Shown here one piece after another: positions 33,683-42,672 of a stretch of DNA of 56,626 nt. A model generated the notes under the pieces. It did no database searches, was not told the origin of the DNA, and saw only the letters and a list, made by a program, of their open reading frames with translations. Position numbers and translations under genes: made by a program. The stretch is from an uncultured Paraprevotella sp. (GTDB taxonomy: Bacteria; Bacteroidota; Bacteroidia; Bacteroidales; Bacteroidaceae): assembly GCA_944319925.1 (NCBI GenBank), contig CALUFQ010000015.1:1-56626 (forward strand), written 5' to 3'. Numbering within the stretch: position 1 is the stretch's first letter; the number at the start of each line of letters is the position of its first letter.

Positions 33683-34320
33683 AAAAATCAGGATGTCATA
33701 AAATGCTTGTGAAAACAGACAAATTGTGCCATTTTGGCTGATTTTCGTAACGCGACTTTTGCGCAATCCGGCCCAAATAGCAGATTTTTGCGCGATTTTT
33801 TTGCACAAAACGGGGTTCCTGTGCAAGGTTTTGTCCGTGCCATTCACTTTTTGGAGCGGTCTGACGAGAAAATTCAGGACCGGAACGCGAAATTCCAAGC
33901 CCCGAAAAAAGAATTCCGGGGCTTGGAATTTTTATTTCGGGGCTCGGACGAAAAAATCCCGGTACAGAAACTTTTTCGCGGCGGCTTCGGGGGCGTTTTT
34001 CCTTCCCGTTGGAACTTCTTCCCGAACACGTTTCCCGCGTCATTTTGTCGCGGAATCCCCCGACGAACTTTCCCGCCAGTCGGGCTTCTGCGCCGGGAGT
34101 GTCCCGTGCTCCGTCAAAAGGGCGGGTTTGGAGGGGATTCCGCGACATTTTGATTTCCGCATGGCGCGTGTGGCTGCGTTTTTTTCGCGCTGTCCCGGCC
34201 CGGTGGCCGAATACGCGAATCCCAGAATGCGAAAATGAGCAAATTGTCAACGCGCACCCGAAAGTGCCATTCTGTCAATGGAAGGAGGTGCGCAGGGGAG
34301 CGCATTTCCTTTCGCGCCGA
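33683..34320 (+). repeat. R1 intergenic repeat, copy B
   Basis: It aligns over about 615 bp with 50243-50857 in the same orientation with only scattered differences, and its end aligns with 1-172. Frames of 100-190 codons exist but shift between copies (for example GTCGCGGAA here against GTCGGCGGAA in copy C), so the element is non-coding. It has no evident terminal inverted repeats. Confidence 0.85.
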
Positions 34321-34352
34321 AATCCGGATGAAAACATATTCGAAAAACATAT

Positions 34353-34525
34353 ATTTATACTGCGCACGGTATGAATTTGTGCATTCGATAGGAATTTATA
34401 GGATCATCCGATAAACCTGGGGGGAATTCTTTTATTCTATAGCAATTTTATAGGAGGTGCGGCATTCCTGCCGCACAATCGCAATACAAGTCACTGACAT
34501 ACGCAATAGCGCGAGTATGTGCAGC
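34353..34525 (+). repeat. R3 hairpin repeat, copy 3
   Basis: TATACTGCGCACGGTATGAATTT introduces the repeat; perfect stem GTGCGGCA-TTCC-TGCCGCAC at 34457-34476, then CACTGACATACGCAATAGCGC. Relative to copy 1 the stem has compensating changes. Confidence 0.6.
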
Positions 34526-34641
34526 AAGGATGCAGCACATACTATCCGATAAATTGTCATTTAAAAACGCACAAGTTTATTCCGCGCTAAGTATATATAA
34601 TTATACTTACCAGACTTACCAGACTAACCGGCCTAATAAGC

Positions 34642-35361
34642 CTAATTCCCAATCACCCAAATCGCCGGAATCTTGGAAAGGTCAGGCAAAGGATGTTTTT
34701 TCCACTCCTGAACAGTGCGAGTCCTAATGAATTCCTCGGCACAGGTCAGGCCGGCAGCCACGCACAAGCGGGTCTGCGGGCGGCAGGTGCGGAGAATCTC
34801 AGCAAAAAGTTTGGCGTTGCGATAGGGAGTCTCGATGAAAAGTTGGGTCTGACGCTCCGCATAAACGCGTTGCTCCAACAACTTAAGCCGCTTTGTACGC
34901 TCGCCCGGCTCTATGGGCAAATATCCGTTGAAGGCGAAGCTCTGTCCGTTGAATCCGGAGGCCATCACAGCCAGCAAGATGGACGACGGCCCGACCAACG
35001 GCACCACGCGCAACCCCTTGCGCTGGGCTATGGCCACTACATCGGCCCCTGGATCGGCCACAGCCGGACAACCAGCCTCGGAAATCACGCCCACGGACTC
35101 GCCCTGCTCCAAGGGACGGAGATAGGAAGCGAACAGTTCCGGAGAAGCATGTTTCCCCATGGGGTAAAAAGCCAAATCGTCAATCTGGATGTTACGATCC
35201 ACTTTTTTCAGGAAACGACGTGCCGAACGCACCTCTTCCACAATAAAATGCTTGATTTGCACAATGACCTCCGCATTATAGGATGGCAACACGCGGGACA
35301 CTTCCGTCTCGCCCAACGTAACAGGAATCAAATACAAAGCCGGTTCCATCGCGTCCATCAT
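34642..35361 (-). CDS. SAM-dependent methyltransferase, RsmI-like (tetrapyrrole methylase fold)
   Basis: 239 residues. Tetrapyrrole-methylase fold start (ALYLIPVTLGE), the GESVGVISEAGCPAVADPGADVV loop characteristic of RsmI, and VPLVGPSSILLAVMASGFNGQ. RsmI 2'-O-methylates C1402 of 16S rRNA. Compared with E. coli RsmI the N-terminal P-loop-like start differs and the C-terminal domain is short, which is the usual Bacteroidetes form, so the rRNA target is probable rather than certain. It overlaps the GldB-like gene stop by 4 bp. Confidence 0.85.
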   Translation of the reverse strand: MMDAMEPALYLIPVTLGETEVSRVLPSYNAEVIVQIKHFIVEEVRSARRFLKKVDRNIQIDDLAFYPMGKHASPELFASYLRPLEQGESVGVISEAGCPAVADPGADVVAIAQRKGLRVVPLVGPSSILLAVMASGFNGQSFAFNGYLPIEPGERTKRLKLLEQRVYAERQTQLFIETPYRNAKLFAEILRTCRPQTRLCVAAGLTCAEEFIRTRTVQEWKKHPLPDLSKIPAIWVIGN

Positions 35362-36368
35362 TTCACCGGATTATATCCCGACTCACGGAGTATCGTCCCG
35401 TAGTCCTGCCGACGAAGCAATTCGCCCACAGACAGTTCCGGATGAGACTTCATGTAACAGTCCACAATCTGCAAACCAAACCACAGGCCGATTTGGTTGG
35501 CACTTTTCTTCTCCTTCACGGCCTGTTCCGTGCAAGGCAACATAAAAGCCGCCACAACCGCACTGTCATTCCCGGCCAAGGCATGCCGGTCTTGCAACCA
35601 CCGCCACAACCGCGCCTCGTGCTTGTGACACCAGTCTGCCCGCTCTTTCGTGAATCCGGCCTCCTCTTCCAACGACACGTGCCGGCATTGGGCAATGACC
35701 CAATGCATTTTCCCGTAGTCCACGATGAAATCCAACAGGGTATGCCCCTTGCCCTCTTCCAACGGATAGGTATGGGACAAATAATAAAACGCCGCATCCG
35801 GCACCAAACGGGAACGATCCATCATCTGCCGCTGATAGCCGTGGTAATATTTCTTATATAAAGGATAATCGCGTCCCAAATACTTGTCCAAGCTGATGCC
35901 CAGAATGCTATCGCCGACCACAATACTTTGATTCAAACCCGAAATCTGCGCATAAATAAAAGGAATCTTGAAATCCGGGTCGGTCTTCTTCACTTGGCTG
36001 AACACCGAGGAAAGTTCCTTTTCCTCCGCCGTCAAGTCGGAATATTCAAGATGCACGTCCTGTAGAAGCACCTGCATGGTGGAATCCAAGAAATAATCAC
36101 GCAAATGTTGTTCGATATGGGCATCCTCCACCAGCCCGATGCCCAACACATCTTCTATCAACAAACGGGTGGGTGTAGGAAACTCCGTATTCATCCGCTG
36201 GAGGGCAGAAAAACTATTCAAGGAAACGAACTCATCCATCAAACGGTCATAACGGAATATCCGACTTTCCTCCTTCTCCGCATCGTCCGACCACCATGCA
36301 CCGACATCCCAACGGCAAGAAGAAAAGAACAGCACACAACCGATTAAGAGCCACAGCGTCCGTTTCAA
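35358..36368 (-). CDS. GldB-like lipoprotein
   Basis: 336 residues. Lipoprotein signal with lipobox FSSC (Cys18). The body matches the GldB pattern I know from Bacteroidetes: IFRYDRLMDEFVSL near the start, YAQISGLNQSIVVGDSILGISLDKYLG mid-protein, and LLDFIVDYGKMHWVI. GldB is needed for gliding in Flavobacterium, but relatives occur in non-gliding Bacteroidales, where the role is unknown. It is coupled to the RsmI-like gene by ATGA, with its promoter at 36395-36402. Confidence 0.8.
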   Translation of the reverse strand: MKRTLWLLIGCVLFFSSCRWDVGAWWSDDAEKEESRIFRYDRLMDEFVSLNSFSALQRMNTEFPTPTRLLIEDVLGIGLVEDAHIEQHLRDYFLDSTMQVLLQDVHLEYSDLTAEEKELSSVFSQVKKTDPDFKIPFIYAQISGLNQSIVVGDSILGISLDKYLGRDYPLYKKYYHGYQRQMMDRSRLVPDAAFYYLSHTYPLEEGKGHTLLDFIVDYGKMHWVIAQCRHVSLEEEAGFTKERADWCHKHEARLWRWLQDRHALAGNDSAVVAAFMLPCTEQAVKEKKSANQIGLWFGLQIVDCYMKSHPELSVGELLRRQDYGTILRESGYNPVK

Positions 36369-36394
36369 AACTTATTATTCGTTAAATTCACATG

Positions 36395-36402
36395 CAAATA
36401 TA
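36395..36402 (-). promoter_or_regulatory. -7 box (TATATTTG) for the GldB-RsmI unit
   Basis: TAnnTTTG on the minus strand, 27 bp before the start, with CCAA/TTGG at 36422-36425 as -33 at 20-bp spacing. Confidence 0.6.
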
Positions 36403-36561
36403 CAAATTAATACCTTGCCCGCCAAGAAATATTTTAAAATAAGCAAAATACTCCGATAAAATCCCCACAAATGAGGACAAATATGCCAAACAGGGCGACA
36501 TGCTAAAAACAAAAGATGTTAATTTCTTATCAAATACTGCCTGCATGAAGAAGAAAAAGCA

Positions 36562-36569
36562 TAACTTTG
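36562..36569 (+). promoter_or_regulatory. -7 box (TAACTTTG) for the GH127 gene
   Basis: TAnnTTTG 33 bp before the ATG. The rest of the 36403-36561 spacer is A/T-rich without further recognisable sites. Confidence 0.55.
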
Positions 36570-36601
36570 CTGTGCTAATATATTAAAAAAACGCATTTTT
36601 C

Positions 36602-38980
36602 ATGAAGCAAAAATTTTATTTGTTCAGCCTGCTCCTCTTGGGGGGAAGCATTTCCGTTATTCCTGCCCACGGAGAAAACGCAGTGAAAGAATTTCCCTTG
36701 GAGGAAGTGCGCCTGCTCGACGGGCCTTTCAAACACGCCTGCGACCTGGATATCCAGGTCTTGCTGCAGTATGACACAGACCGCCTGTTGGCACCGTTCT
36801 TCAAGGAAGCGGGACTGCCACTGAAAGCGGAACTTTTCCCCAATTGGGCCGGGCTGGACGGGCATGTGGCCGGACATTACCTCAGCGCACTCGCCATGGC
36901 CTACGCTTCCACAGGGAACACGGTATGCAAGGAACGCGCCGACTACATCGTGAACGAACTGAAAATCTGCCAAGACAAGAACGGCAACGGATACCTGGGC
37001 GGAGTGCCTAATGGAATGGAAATTTGGAACGAAATAAAGTCCGGAAACGGACGGGCTGCGGGCAAACGCTGGTCACCGTGGTATAACCTGCACAAGATGT
37101 ATGCAGGATTGCGCGACGCTTATCTTTATACCGGCAATGAAACAGCCCGCCAAATGTTCCTCAAGTTCTGCGACTGGGGGATAGACATCACCACTCCGCT
37201 GGATGACAACCAAATGGAAGCTATGCTCGACACAGAATATGGCGGCATGAACGAAGTGTATGTGGACGCTTATGAAATGACGGGCGACAAGAAATACCTG
37301 GATGCCGCACGGCGGTTCACCCACCACAGGGTGTTCGACAGCGCATCCAAACGAGTGGACAACCTCGACAACATGCATGCCAACACGCAAGTGCCCAAGT
37401 TCGTGGGCTTCCAGCGCGTGGCCGAAGTGACCGACGATTCCACCTATCTCGCCGCCGCCGACTTCTTTTGGGAAACTGTGACGCGCAACCGCTCGCTCTC
37501 TTTTGGCGGAAACAGCCGCCGGGAACATTTCCCCTCGGCCGACCACTGCATCGAATATGCCGAAGACCGCGAAGGCCCGGAATCGTGCAACACCTACAAC
37601 ATGCTGAAACTGACAGAGGGGCTCTTCCGCATGGCCCCCGAAGCCCAATACGCCGACTACTACGAACGCGCCTTGTTCAACCACATCCTCTCCACCCAAC
37701 ACCCGGAACACGGCGGATTCGTATATTTCACTCCCGCACGTCCACAACACTACCGCGTGTATTCCGCCCCCAACCAAGGCATGTGGTGCTGCGTGGGCAC
37801 GGGCATGGAAAACCATGTGAAATACGGCAAATTCATCTATAGCCACACGGACAAGGACTTGTACGTCAACCTCTTTATCGCGTCCGAATTGGACTGGGAA
37901 GAACGGAAGATGACCGTGAAGCAGGAAACCGAGTTCCCCAACGAGGAAAGCACCCGGCTGACGTTCTCGCTCAAGAAGCCGTCGAAGTTCGCCCTGCACC
38001 TGCGTTATCCGTCGTGGGTGGCCAAAGGGGAACTCTCTGTGAAAATCAACGGAAAGGACTATCCGGTCAATGCGCAACCATCATCCTATTTCGCCATTGA
38101 ACGCAAATGGAAGGATGGCGACGTGGTCGAAATGCAAGTGCCCATGCACGTTTCCATCGAAAATATCCCGAACGTGGACGACTACGCTTCCGTGCTCTAC
38201 GGCCCCGTCGTGCTGGCCGCCCGGGCCGGCACAGAGGATTTGCGGGGGCTGGTGGCCGGCGACAGCCGTTGGGGACACATCGCCAGCGGGAGATTGCTGC
38301 CACTCAGCGATGCCCCGGCCATGATTGGCACAACCGAAGAAGTCTTGGCCAAACTGGAAAACATGCAGCCGGTGGCTGGAAAACCGCTCCACTTTACATG
38401 CACCGGCTTGTTCTTGCCCGAGAAATACGACGGGCTCGTGCTGGAGCCGTTTTCAGGCATCCATGACAGCCGCTACACACTGTATTTCCATCGCCTGACC
38501 GCATCCGAATACCAACACGAACAAGCGGAAATGGCCCGACAGGAACAAGAAAAACTGGAAACAGACCGCCGCACTGTGGATCGCGTGAAACCGGGCGAAC
38601 AACAGCCGGAAACCGACCACCAGATGCTGTCTGCCTCCACATCACAGGGCTACCATCAAGACGAAAGCTGGCGCGACGCGGCCGACGGCGGTTTCTTCAG
38701 CTATAAGCTGGCCACCGGAAGCGAAAAGATGCTCACACTCCGTGTCCGCTATTGGGGCGAAGAAAACGGCACACGGAAATTCGACATTTTGGCCGACGGA
38801 CAAAAAATCGGCACGGAAGATTTCACCCAAAATCCGAAAACGCGGACATTCGTAGAGAAAGAATATGCCATTCCCGCCACGTTGCTCGAAGGGAAAAGCA
38901 CCGTGGAAATCCGCTTCCAGCCGCAAAAAGGTTGCCAGACTGCACGGATATTCCATGTGGCATTGCTCAAGCAAAAATAA
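36602..38980 (+). CDS. Beta-L-arabinofuranosidase-type enzyme, GH127, secreted
   Basis: 792 residues with a signal peptide ending near PAHGE. The catalytic alpha/alpha-barrel starts LEEVRLLDGPFKHA. The metal-cysteine site typical of GH127 is present: E-x-C in GPESCNTYNM and Cys-Cys in MWCCVGTGMENH, the first of this pair being the known nucleophile position. Beta-sandwich domains follow and a C-terminal accessory domain (from about residue 680) ends the protein. It would remove beta-L-arabinofuranose or a related sugar from plant glycans. Stand-alone gene without SusC/D neighbours. Confidence 0.9.
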   Translation: MKQKFYLFSLLLLGGSISVIPAHGENAVKEFPLEEVRLLDGPFKHACDLDIQVLLQYDTDRLLAPFFKEAGLPLKAELFPNWAGLDGHVAGHYLSALAMAYASTGNTVCKERADYIVNELKICQDKNGNGYLGGVPNGMEIWNEIKSGNGRAAGKRWSPWYNLHKMYAGLRDAYLYTGNETARQMFLKFCDWGIDITTPLDDNQMEAMLDTEYGGMNEVYVDAYEMTGDKKYLDAARRFTHHRVFDSASKRVDNLDNMHANTQVPKFVGFQRVAEVTDDSTYLAAADFFWETVTRNRSLSFGGNSRREHFPSADHCIEYAEDREGPESCNTYNMLKLTEGLFRMAPEAQYADYYERALFNHILSTQHPEHGGFVYFTPARPQHYRVYSAPNQGMWCCVGTGMENHVKYGKFIYSHTDKDLYVNLFIASELDWEERKMTVKQETEFPNEESTRLTFSLKKPSKFALHLRYPSWVAKGELSVKINGKDYPVNAQPSSYFAIERKWKDGDVVEMQVPMHVSIENIPNVDDYASVLYGPVVLAARAGTEDLRGLVAGDSRWGHIASGRLLPLSDAPAMIGTTEEVLAKLENMQPVAGKPLHFTCTGLFLPEKYDGLVLEPFSGIHDSRYTLYFHRLTASEYQHEQAEMARQEQEKLETDRRTVDRVKPGEQQPETDHQMLSASTSQGYHQDESWRDAADGGFFSYKLATGSEKMLTLRVRYWGEENGTRKFDILADGQKIGTEDFTQNPKTRTFVEKEYAIPATLLEGKSTVEIRFQPQKGCQTARIFHVALLKQK

Positions 38981-38993
38981 AAAGGGAATATCA

Positions 38994-39043
38994 CACGACA
39001 TGGCAAAGGCGCACCGTGCAGGGTGCGCCTTTGCCATGTCGTG
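38994..39043. terminator. 22-bp perfect palindrome after GH127
   Basis: Arms CACGACATGGCAAAGGCGCACC pair perfectly across a 6-nt loop (arm 38994-39015, complement 39022-39043). It lies between convergent GH127 and GT2 genes; no T-run follows on the plus strand, so termination there would be unusual. The remainder to 39208 shows nothing recognisable. Confidence 0.55.
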
Positions 39044-39208
39044 CCCCACATTATTAATAATATGTACGCGCGCGAGGCATTTGTTCCAACGTGTCATTTT
39101 ATCCCATCACCACACTCTCGCCATCCCACTCTTTACAGGGAGTTTTCCCGAAAAAGCTCCTAGGTACACACGCTTTCTTTTTCAACAAATTACTCCCCTT
39201 CGGCCTTC

Positions 39209-40240
39209 TTATCCCTTGCCGGAAGAAATGAGCGACAAACGGGAATAAGTTTTAATTCCCCGCACATAGTACGCCCACAAGATACTAAAACTCGACTGTT
39301 CAGGAATCGGGTTCACCATCGCATGCGACAAGTTATCCCTCCGCGAAGCAGCAAACAACGGTTTCTGTCTCCGGAAAGTGGAATGGGCCTTCCACACGGC
39401 CAGGCATGACCCGCCTTTTCCTGTCAGCAAGAATTGCAATGCGGCCAGCATGTCCAACCAAAAACGGCAACGCATCACCGGCCTCAACCGCTCTTGGGGC
39501 AAGTTTTTGTAGAGCATGTAGAGGTTGTTCCGGAAATTCAGATAAGTTTTCTGCGGATTTTCCTTAGGCAATGTCCCTCCTCCCAAATGATAAACCACAG
39601 AAGAAGGCACACAAACGACCCCATATCCCCGGCTACGCAAACGCCAACAGAAATCAATTTCTTCCATGTGGGCAAAGAAACGCGCGTCCAACCCGCCGAC
39701 CTCGCGCCACACCCGGCTTCGAACCATCAAAGCCGCCCCCGTGGCCCAAAAGACAGATGCCACCTCGTCGTACTGCCCCTCATCGCATTCCACGACACTA
39801 AAAATACGCCCGCGGCAATAAGGATAGCCCAGTGCGTCAAGATAACCGCCCGCCGCACCAGCATACTCAAACTTTCCGGGGTCAGCCAAACTTTTCAACT
39901 TGGGCTGGCAAGCCGCCACTTCGGGATGAATATCCATATACTGCAACAAAGGAGAAAGCCAATCCGACTTGACTTCCACATCCGAATTCAGCAACACGAA
40001 ATATTCGGCATCAATTTGAGCCAGAGCCTTGTTGTAGCCTCCAGCAAATCCATAATTCTGATCCAATTGAATCCTTTTCACTGCAGGATACGTGGTTTCA
40101 AGCCATTCCATAGACCCGTCCGACGAGGCGTTATCTGCCACCCACACCGTGCCGCACGTAGATTCCAATACTCCGGGCAGGAAACGCCGCATCATCTCCT
40201 TCCCGTTCCAATTCAATATGACTACTGCCACTTTTTCCAT
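39209..40240 (-). CDS. Glycosyltransferase family 2
   Basis: 343 residues from the ATG at 40240. GT-A fold: VAVVILNWNGKEMM, VADNASSDGS (nucleotide-sugar Asp), GFAGGYNKAL, LLNSDVEVKSDW (DxD-like metal site) and EEIDFCWRLRSRGY. It has a weakly hydrophobic C-terminal part, so it may be membrane-associated. This is the rhamnosyltransferase-like GT2 type used for surface polysaccharides. The longer frame start lies inside mtaB; the chosen start is 4 bp after the mtaB stop. Confidence 0.88.
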   Translation of the reverse strand: MEKVAVVILNWNGKEMMRRFLPGVLESTCGTVWVADNASSDGSMEWLETTYPAVKRIQLDQNYGFAGGYNKALAQIDAEYFVLLNSDVEVKSDWLSPLLQYMDIHPEVAACQPKLKSLADPGKFEYAGAAGGYLDALGYPYCRGRIFSVVECDEGQYDEVASVFWATGAALMVRSRVWREVGGLDARFFAHMEEIDFCWRLRSRGYGVVCVPSSVVYHLGGGTLPKENPQKTYLNFRNNLYMLYKNLPQERLRPVMRCRFWLDMLAALQFLLTGKGGSCLAVWKAHSTFRRQKPLFAASRRDNLSHAMVNPIPEQSSFSILWAYYVRGIKTYSRLSLISSGKG

Positions 40241-40244
40241 ATCA

Positions 40245-41615
40245 CTACACCTCCTCGGCCGGCACGGCATATAAGGCTGTACCGTCCGCATTAAAGTCTC
40301 CTAACCTTACTTTCACCAAATGGTTGTCCTGCAATCCCCCGGCCGCCATCTCCACCCTGATGTAGTTCGGCGTGAACCCATGCATCACCCCTTCGGATCT
40401 CGCCTTTTCCAGCAACACCTCGGTTTCCAGCCCGATGTGGCGGCGATAAAAACTCTCCCATTTCCGTGCCGAAAGTGCCAACAAAAGCTGGCTGCGGCGG
40501 TGTTTCTCCTCGGGAGGCACTGCCGGCCCTATCCTCAACGCCGCCGTGCCGGGCCGCTCGGAATAACTGAACACATGCAACTGGCAGACATCCAGCGAAC
40601 GAATGAAAGCGTACGCCTCATCAAAACGCTCTGGCGTCTCCCCGCGCATCCCAACCATCACGTCCACCCCGATAAAAGCATCGGGCATCAGTTCCCTCAC
40701 CAGCGCCACCTTGTCGGCAAAGAATCCGGTCGTGTAACGACGGTGCATCAACCGGAGCACCTCATCGCTTCCGCTCTGCAAAGGAATGTGGAAATGAGGC
40801 ATGAAAGCCCGCGAGGACGCACAAAACTCCAATATCTCGTCGGTCAGCAGATTCGGTTCAATCGAAGATATGCGGTAACGGACAATGCCCTCCACCTTGT
40901 CCAAGGCTTCTAACAAATCCAGGAAACGTTCGCCCGTGGTTTTCCCGAAATCCCCGGTGTTCACGCCGGTCAGCACAATCTCGCGCCCGCCTTCAGCCGC
41001 AGCCTGCCTCGCCTGCGCCACCAACGAGGCGATGCTGCCGTTACGACTCCGTCCCCGCGCGTAGGGGATTGTGCAATAAGTGCAAAAATAATCGCAACCA
41101 TCCTGCACCTTAAGAAAATAGCGCGTTCGCTCACCGCAAGAGCATGACGGCATGAACGTGCGCACCTCCTTCATCGGCACGATGTGATATTCATGAAGCG
41201 CACCTGTATGCCGTTCACAGGAAGACAAAGGCAGACGCTCCACCAAATAACGGAGGATATCGCCTTTCTGTTCTGCCCCCAGCACCAAGTCAACCCCTTC
41301 GATGCCCGCCACCGTTTCCGGTTTAAGTTGCGCATAACAGCCCGTCACCACCACAAAAGCTCCCGGATGTGCCTTCACCATCTTGTGAATGGCCTGGCGG
41401 CACTTATGGTCTGCCACTTCCGTGACCGAACATGTGTTCACCACACAAATATCCGCACATTCCCCTTCCCTCGCCGTACTTACCCCAGCCTGCTCCAACA
41501 AGCGGCCAATGGCGGAAGTTTCAGCAAAGTTCAACTTGCAGCCCAACGTAAAATAAGCTGCCTTTTTCCCTTCCAACACAGAGTTTACGCTCGTGTCCAC
41601 CAATTCTTTTTCCAT
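40245..41615 (-). CDS. mtaB: tRNA t6A37 methylthiotransferase MtaB
   Basis: 456 residues; radical-SAM methylthiolation of t6A37 to ms2t6A37. The N-terminal UPF0004 domain carries TLGCKLNFAE, NTCSVTEVAD and VTGCYAQ (three cluster cysteines). The radical-SAM motif GCDYFCTYCTIPYARG and a C-terminal TRAM domain follow. The start is set by sequence: GGAGG lies 6 nt before the ATG at 41615 (MEKELVDT), while the Met codons at 41627 and 41648 fall at or upstream of the transcription start predicted from the box at 41636-41643. Confidence 0.93.
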   Translation of the reverse strand: MEKELVDTSVNSVLEGKKAAYFTLGCKLNFAETSAIGRLLEQAGVSTAREGECADICVVNTCSVTEVADHKCRQAIHKMVKAHPGAFVVVTGCYAQLKPETVAGIEGVDLVLGAEQKGDILRYLVERLPLSSCERHTGALHEYHIVPMKEVRTFMPSCSCGERTRYFLKVQDGCDYFCTYCTIPYARGRSRNGSIASLVAQARQAAAEGGREIVLTGVNTGDFGKTTGERFLDLLEALDKVEGIVRYRISSIEPNLLTDEILEFCASSRAFMPHFHIPLQSGSDEVLRLMHRRYTTGFFADKVALVRELMPDAFIGVDVMVGMRGETPERFDEAYAFIRSLDVCQLHVFSYSERPGTAALRIGPAVPPEEKHRRSQLLLALSARKWESFYRRHIGLETEVLLEKARSEGVMHGFTPNYIRVEMAAGGLQDNHLVKVRLGDFNADGTALYAVPAEEV

Positions 41616-41635
41616 GCTATCCTCCATTGCAACTA

Positions 41636-41643
41636 CAAAGTTA
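41636..41643 (-). promoter_or_regulatory. -7 box (TAACTTTG) for mtaB-GT2
   Basis: TAnnTTTG on the minus strand. The expected start of transcription is near 41629, leaving a leader of about 14 nt that contains GGAGG. Confidence 0.55.
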
Positions 41644-41785
41644 CACAAATCCGTGAAATGGAAGCGAAAGAAGAATCAAAAAATTAACAGTACATAACCA
41701 TTTGATTTTTTGACGCTTAAACAAAGCAAAGAAAAATATCCGCAAAAAAATAAGGGTAAAGTGTACAACGTATTAAAAAAGTATA

Positions 41786-41793
41786 TACCTTTG
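41786..41793 (+). promoter_or_regulatory. -7 box (TACCTTTG) for the acidic lipoprotein gene
   Basis: TAnnTTTG 51 bp before the ATG at 41845. The leader is A/T-rich. Confidence 0.55.
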
Positions 41794-41844
41794 CAGTGTT
41801 TTAATAAGCAATTGATTGTTTTACAGATTTAAAAAGCAAAGAAA

Positions 41845-42045
41845 ATGAAAAAGTTAGCATTTATGTTCGTAGCTTTCGCAGCTATTTCGTTCGCTTCTTG
41901 CAATGGCAACAAGGCTTCTCAGGCTGAAACAGCAGTTGACAGCGTAGCTGTAGAAGAAGTTGTTGAAGTTGACTCTGTTGTTGCTGACAGTGCTGTTGCT
42001 GATAGCGCAGTAGCTGATAGCGCAGCTGCCCCGGTTGCTGAATAA
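41845..42045 (+). CDS. Small acidic lipoprotein with V-A-D-S-A repeats
   Basis: 66 residues. The signal peptide ends in lipobox SFASC (Cys19). The mature part is almost only Ala, Val, Asp, Glu and Ser, with EEVVEVDSV and a VADSA repeat three times, and no aromatic or basic residues after the start. Codons are more A/T-rich than in the neighbours (GCT, GTT, GAA), as in highly expressed genes. Strong promoter, A-rich leader with AAAGAAA and a tight terminator suggest an abundant envelope protein. Function unknown. Confidence 0.75.
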   Translation: MKKLAFMFVAFAAISFASCNGNKASQAETAVDSVAVEEVVEVDSVVADSAVADSAVADSAAAPVAE

Positions 42046-42071
42046 TCAATCGGAAACGAACTAAAGGTACT

Positions 42072-42100
42072 GAGCCATACGTGAGTATGGCTCTTTTTTT
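42072..42100 (+). terminator. Terminator of the acidic lipoprotein gene
   Basis: GAGCCATAC-GTGA-GTATGGCTC perfect stem (42072-42093) followed by eight T. Confidence 0.85.
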
Positions 42101-42249
42101 TAATTATCCGATTGGCAATTAACGGAACAGCCTGCATTTTAGGAGATTTAACGCCATCTGGAAAAACGAATTGAGGGAATTGAGTGATACAGAGTTCCTG
42201 CTTTTACAAACTTCTGAATGTCGGCAGTCGAAGCCGGCAGGAATGAACT

Positions 42250-42470
42250 GTCCCGCCTCGCAGGGGGACGAGCCCCGAAGGAGCTGAGGGGGTCTCACAC
42301 CACGGGGGCATAATGGCAGTTTTGTTTTCCTTGCGGCGGCCATAATGGCCGTTTTGTTTCCCTTGCGGCGGCCATAATGGCCGTTTTGTTTCCCTTGCGG
42401 AATGACAGGATGGGAACCCTCCGGCTCTTCGAGCCACCTCCCCTGCAAGGCGGAGGAGTTTTTTCTCCGC
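42250..42470. repeat. R2-flanked cassette with three 32-bp units
   Basis: Left R2 arm (CCGCCTCGCAGGGGGACG, stem at 42272-42284), three 32-bp units at 42305-42336, 42337-42368 and 42369-42400 in the opposite orientation to those at 11.5 kb, then an inverted R2 arm with perfect stem GGCTC-TTC-GAGCC at 42423-42435 and CTGCAAGGCGGAGGAG. It lies between the convergent lipoprotein gene and rplI. The flanks 42119-42249 and 42471-42606 show nothing else I can name. Confidence 0.7.
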
Positions 42471-42600
42471 ACGGCAAGTGACGGGAAGCAGGGCATTTGA
42501 TTACAAACGAATATTCGTCAGTTGTTAAATCCACAAGATTAGGGGAACAGTTCCCACTTAATCACTTAATCCACATCTACAAATTTTTCCACCCCACATT

Positions 42601-42632
42601 CCAAAAAAAAGAGGCATCCCGCAGGACACCTC
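42601..42632 (-). terminator. Terminator of the rpsF-rpsR-rplI operon
   Basis: Read leftwards, GAGGTGTCC-N-GGATGCCTC pairs with G-U pairs and is followed by eight T (42603-42610 on plus are A). Confidence 0.75.
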
Positions 42633-42672
42633 TCTTATATAAAACAGACTTAAAAAAAAGTCACAAAGAATA

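Noticed and set aside
33726-34238. 170-codon open frame (and overlapping frames) inside R1 copy B, with similar frames in copy C at 50286-50872
   Set aside because: The frames shift relative to each other between copies because of single-base indels, and composition is that of a G+C-rich repeat read in a stop-poor frame. No protein pattern is kept.
42305-42400. 32-bp tandem array considered as a CRISPR array
   Set aside because: Units follow each other directly without spacers, differ from each other by compensating changes, and no cas genes are in the window.
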